DNA from: Nitriliruptoraceae bacterium
Lineage (GTDB): Bacteria > Actinomycetota > Nitriliruptoria > Nitriliruptorales > Nitriliruptoraceae
DNA length: 64,000 nt
Assembly (NCBI GenBank): GCA_003558435.1
Contig: PWLR01000271.1
Coordinates: forward strand, 1-64,000
Direction: 5' to 3'
Below, in pieces: positions 61,403 through 64,000 of the stretch. The notes beneath the pieces are model-generated. The model was not told the DNA's origin. It did no database searches and saw only the letters and a program-made list of their open reading frames with translations. Positions within the stretch are counted from its first letter, which is position 1. The number at the start of each line of letters is the position of its first letter. A program made the translations under genes and the position numbers.

Positions 61403-61801
61403 TCAGTAGGGCGACGCGAGGTCCGTGAACATGGGGAAGTGCCTGACGTTGCGGGTCCACAACGCAGCGCCCGCATCCTCGGGGGCACCGATGACGTGGG
61501 CGGTCGCCGCGATGATGTAGTCCATCGGGTCGATGCCGCTATGCGACCGGGCGTACTGGCTGGCGAACATGCCTGCCCCCTCGGCGATGAGGTCATCGAC
61601 CGCGATCCATGAGATGCCGTCCAGCAGCCGCCGCGTTGGTTGCTCCTCGTGGGGACGCATGCCAGCCAGGACCTCGACCTTGACCACGACCGAGGCCGCC
61701 AGGTCGTGCCCGGCCTCCACCGCGCCGCGCACGGCGTCGAGCGCAGCCCGGTTGCCCCGCAGCAGGTCGATGACCACGGAGGTGTCCAGCAGGACCGTCA
61801 C
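61403..61801 (-). CDS. vapC: VapC-type PIN-domain toxin
   Basis: Protein of 132 residues. PIN RNase residues are visible: Asp in LLDTSVVIDLL, Glu in VVKVEVLAG, Asp in IDPMDYIIAATA and the C-terminal TRNVRHF. Such toxins cleave specific RNAs, often tRNA, when the antitoxin is degraded. GTG 61801 overlaps the stop of the antitoxin (GTGA), giving translational coupling. Confidence 0.87.
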   Translation of the reverse strand: MTVLLDTSVVIDLLRGNRAALDAVRGAVEAGHDLAASVVVKVEVLAGMRPHEEQPTRRLLDGISWIAVDDLIAEGAGMFASQYARSHSGIDPMDYIIAATAHVIGAPEDAGAALWTRNVRHFPMFTDLASPY

Positions 61802-62064
61802 CCGTTGGCGTCGGCGAGACGCTTGGCCATCCCCGGCCGGATGCGCTCGACATAGGCCGCGCCGTCCTCGTCGTGGGCCTCATCGGTCCACGCACCGAAA
61901 CCCGCTTCGAGCGCGGCGAGGCGCTCCTCGCGACCGATCGGGCCGTAGGACGTATCGACAGCCCGGCGCACCAGTTCAGCGAGCCCGAGACCGGTCTGCT
62001 CGGATTCGGCGCGCAGCAGCGCGTATTGCTCGTCGGTCAGCGTGATCTGGGTGCGGTGGCTCAT
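61798..62064 (-). CDS. vapB: VapB-type ribbon-helix-helix antitoxin
   Basis: Protein of 88 residues. The N-terminal ribbon-helix-helix (RTQITLTDEQYALLRAES followed by LAELVRRAVDTSYG) should bind the operon promoter; the C-terminus (FGAWTDEAHDEDG, RIRPG) would wrap the toxin. ATG 62064 lacks a ribosome site but has a TAGCCT box 9 nt upstream, so the mRNA may be leaderless. Confidence 0.83.
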   Translation of the reverse strand: MSHRTQITLTDEQYALLRAESEQTGLGLAELVRRAVDTSYGPIGREERLAALEAGFGAWTDEAHDEDGAAYVERIRPGMAKRLADANG

Positions 62065-62272
62065 GGTGATGGAAGGCTACATCGCGACGGCCCACACGTC
62101 ACCGGGATCCATGGCCAGGTGTGAACAGCGCCGCCGCGAGATGTCCACGGCCCATCGCGGCACCCGTGGACCCACCAGCACCACGGCCACCTGACACCCA
62201 CCCGGCAACTCGCGGCCAACCCGACGTCTGGGTCTCCCCCGCCGCCCAGCTGCAGCGGTTGGCCGACAAAAA

Positions 62273-62299
62273 GGGGGAGGCGCATGTCGCGCCTCCCCC
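62273..62299 (-). terminator. Intrinsic terminator of the ribonucleotide reductase gene
   Basis: 11-bp stem GGGGGAGGCGC / GCGCCTCCCCC with a 5-base loop. Read on the minus strand the stem is followed by a TTTTT run, a classic rho-independent signal that is rare in this window. It lies 150 bp past the nrdJ stop. Confidence 0.82.
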
Positions 62300-62367
62300 C
62301 TCGTCGTGCCGTGTCCTGCGGTCGGTCCGGTTGGCCGCGTGCCCGATGCGCAGGCACTCCAGAAGTC

Positions 62368-62450
62368 GTGCAACTTCGCTCTAACTCGGGTGCAACTTCG
62401 CTCTAGAAAAGCTGCGATTCCGCGCTCTAACTCCGTTGCAACCTGCCAAT
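62368..62450. repeat. Short repeats downstream of the ribonucleotide reductase
   Basis: GTGCAACTTCGCTCTA occurs near 62368-62383 and again near 62389-62404, and GCTCTAACTC occurs twice (about 62378-62387 and 62424-62433), with a GTTGCAAC palindrome nearby. The unit order is mixed. It sits between the nrdJ stop and its terminator, so it would be in the mRNA tail. Confidence 0.55.
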
Positions 62451-64000
62451 CACGAACAGCCGCTCGTGGTGCCGCAGGACTCACAGACGTGGCAGGCACC
62501 GGCACGCTGCATCTTGATCCCGCAGTCGAAGCACATCGGTGAGTCGTGATCGACCGGCATCGACATGCTCCGCTCGGCCTGTAGCGGCTCGGCCCTGGTG
62601 ACCTGCTCCGCGGTCGGCGCGGTCGGCACCGCCGGCTGCACGTCGCCGTAGCCCTCGTCGACCATGCGGGTGCGCTCGTCGATCGAGTAGATCCCCAGCG
62701 CCTCGCGCTTGTCGTAGGGCAGGTACTCCAGCGCCACCTTGCGGGCGAGGAAGTCGACGATCGACGTCGCGAAACGGACCTCGTCATCGTCGGTCATGCC
62801 GGCCGGCTCGAAGCGCATGTTCATGAACTTGCTGACGTAGGCCTCGAGCGGCACGCCGTACTGCAGGCCGATCGACATGGAGATCGCGAACGCGTCCAAC
62901 AGTCCCGACAGCGTCGAGCCCTGCTTGCCGAGCTTCACGAACAGCTCACCGACACCGTCCCCCGGGTACTCGCCGGTGGTGATGTAGCCCTTGGCCTCGC
63001 CGACCCGGAACGAGATCGTCTGCGACGGGCGGGTCTTGGGCAGCTTGCGCCGCATCGGGACCGCAGCGACGGCGGGTGCTGCCGGCTCGGCGACCGGGTC
63101 GACGGCCTTCTTCGACACGCTGAGCGGTTGCGCGACCTTGCAGTTGTCGCGGTAGATCGCGATCGCCTTGATCCCGAGCTTCCAGGCATCGAGGTGCAGC
63201 TGCTCGACATCGGCGACCGTCGCCTCCTCGGGCAGGTTGACCGTCTTGGAGATCGCGCCGGAGATGAACGGCTGCGCGGCGGCCATCATCTTGGTGTGAC
63301 CCATGTAGTGGATGGCGTCGTCACCCATCGCGCACTGGAAGACCCGGGTGTGCTCGGGCTTCAATGCCGGTGCACCGTGGATGTTCTTGTTCTCGGCGAT
63401 GTAGGCGATGATCGCCTCGACCTGCTCGGGCTCGTAGCCGAGGTGCTCGAGGGCGCGTGGGACCGTCTGGTTGACGATCTCGATCGACGCGCCGCCGACC
63501 ATCTTCTTCATCTTGACCAGGCCGAGATCGGGCTCGATGCCGGTGGTGTCGCAGTCCATCATCAGCCCGATGGTGCCGGTCGGTGCCAGCACGGTGGCCT
63601 GCGAGTTGCGGTAGCCGTACTCCTCACCGAGTTCCAGCGCCTCGTCCCAGGAGGTGCGAGCCGCGGCCAGCAGGTCGTCGGCGACCGGACGCGGGTCGAT
63701 CGCGTCGACGGCGTCACGGTGCTTGCCGATGACCCGCAACATCGAGGTCGCGTTCTTCGCGTACCCGTTGTGGGCGCCCTTGACCTTCGCGAGCTCGGCC
63801 GAGGTGCGGTAGGCGTGACCGGTCATCAGCGCCGTCAACGCACCACACCACGCACGGCCTTCGTCGGAGTCGTAGGGCAACCCGATCGACATCAGGAGCC
63901 CTCCGAGGTTGGCGTAGCCGAGACCGAGCTCACGGAAATCGATCGCGTTCTTGCCGATCGACTCGACCGGGTAGGACGAGTACCCGACGATGATCTCCTG
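62450..64000 (-). CDS. nrdJ: Adenosylcobalamin-dependent (class II) ribonucleotide reductase, 3' part
   Basis: 516 codons are visible; the gene runs off the right edge. It makes deoxyribonucleotides using vitamin B12 in place of an iron centre. Seen here: ELGLGYANLGGLLMSIGLPYDS, divided across the active-site barrel, SQATVLAPTGTIGLMMDCDTTG, then HGAPALKPEHTRVFQCAMGD, a GYITTGEYPGDGVGELFVKL-type segment and a C-terminal Cys cluster CFDCGIKMQ ... CHVCESCG that resembles a zinc ribbon and holds the redox Cys tail. This fits the long NrdJ form of actinobacteria. Its stop is followed by repeats and a true terminator. Confidence 0.93.
   Translation of the reverse strand, partial: QEIIVGYSSYPVESIGKNAIDFRELGLGYANLGGLLMSIGLPYDSDEGRAWCGALTALMTGHAYRTSAELAKVKGAHNGYAKNATSMLRVIGKHRDAVDAIDPRPVADDLLAAARTSWDEALELGEEYGYRNSQATVLAPTGTIGLMMDCDTTGIEPDLGLVKMKKMVGGASIEIVNQTVPRALEHLGYEPEQVEAIIAYIAENKNIHGAPALKPEHTRVFQCAMGDDAIHYMGHTKMMAAAQPFISGAISKTVNLPEEATVADVEQLHLDAWKLGIKAIAIYRDNCKVAQPLSVSKKAVDPVAEPAAPAVAAVPMRRKLPKTRPSQTISFRVGEAKGYITTGEYPGDGVGELFVKLGKQGSTLSGLLDAFAISMSIGLQYGVPLEAYVSKFMNMRFEPAGMTDDDEVRFATSIVDFLARKVALEYLPYDKREALGIYSIDERTRMVDEGYGDVQPAVPTAPTAEQVTRAEPLQAERSMSMPVDHDSPMCFDCGIKMQRAGACHVCESCGTTSGCS

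Noticed and set aside
1..64000. tRNA and rRNA genes
   Set aside because: No cloverleaf with a GGTTCGA-type T-arm was found by eye on either strand, and nothing resembling rRNA. A tRNA-scan program would be decisive.

Overview
The window is chromosomal DNA of a high-GC bacterium, most likely an actinobacterium. Supporting signs are the very high third-position GC, frequent GTG and TTG starts, four-base GTGA/ATGA gene overlaps, a DinB-type mycothiol-transferase-like protein, a MEDS-ANTAR regulator, a DUF6458 membrane protein, a Mut7-C RNase, and several genes that look leaderless (a TANNNT box 7-9 nt before a start codon with no Shine-Dalgarno). Choline-to-betaine enzymes and many acidic proteins would suit a salt-exposed member of a deep actinobacterial lineage such as Nitriliruptoria/Egibacteria; that placement is inference. 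No rRNA, tRNA, CRISPR array, transposase or prophage was found.

Layout. 0-7 kb: an edge-truncated protein with a tandemly duplicated small domain, an SDR, a phytoene-desaturase-like flavoprotein coupled to an unknown protein, an aromatic-ring-type FAD monooxygenase and a DinB protein. 7-15 kb: a GMC/betaine-aldehyde-dehydrogenase pair, a His-rich protein with a histone-like tail, an M20 peptidase, and a Mut7-C RNase next to a T4-Pnk-like polynucleotide kinase/phosphatase. 15-28 kb: two LiaF-like envelope proteins overlapping an MFS exporter, a DapA-family aldolase, a NagD-like phosphatase, then an RND/MMPL transporter divergent from a 1,099-residue acidic, helical, membrane-anchored protein. 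This last pair is the most unusual element of the window. 28-36 kb: an Asp-repeat lipoprotein; haloalkane dehalogenase, GMC alcohol oxidase and zinc alcohol dehydrogenase in line; an SDR; a membrane-anchored subtilase lacking the usual oxyanion Asn; a methyltransferase.

36-44 kb is central energy metabolism: a DASS carboxylate transporter with SdhA and SdhB (no SdhC alongside), and the three-subunit proton-translocating transhydrogenase. 44-52 kb: stress proteins (Usp, OsmC), DoxX, a protein-kinase fold that has lost key catalytic residues, a Gfo/Idh oxidoreductase, an orphan sugar-binding lipoprotein, a shortened LigA-like protein with an ATA start, and a CapA-family protein. 52-58 kb: a third GMC enzyme and a GlpA-like/FAD-reductase/DUF1667 trio. 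58-64 kb: a GNAT, a MEDS-ANTAR regulator whose best start is ATC, about 1 kb of apparently decayed DNA, a lipoprotein, a VapBC toxin-antitoxin pair, and the 3' part of a B12-dependent ribonucleotide reductase that ends in a clear intrinsic terminator.

Overall the window is a housekeeping and oxidative-metabolism region rich in flavoenzymes (three GMC enzymes and several other FAD enzymes). Stop-start overlaps define short operons. The likely novel items are the acidic-repeat/RND pair, the RNase plus polynucleotide kinase/phosphatase pair, the pseudokinase, and two candidate non-AUG (AUA, AUC) starts.
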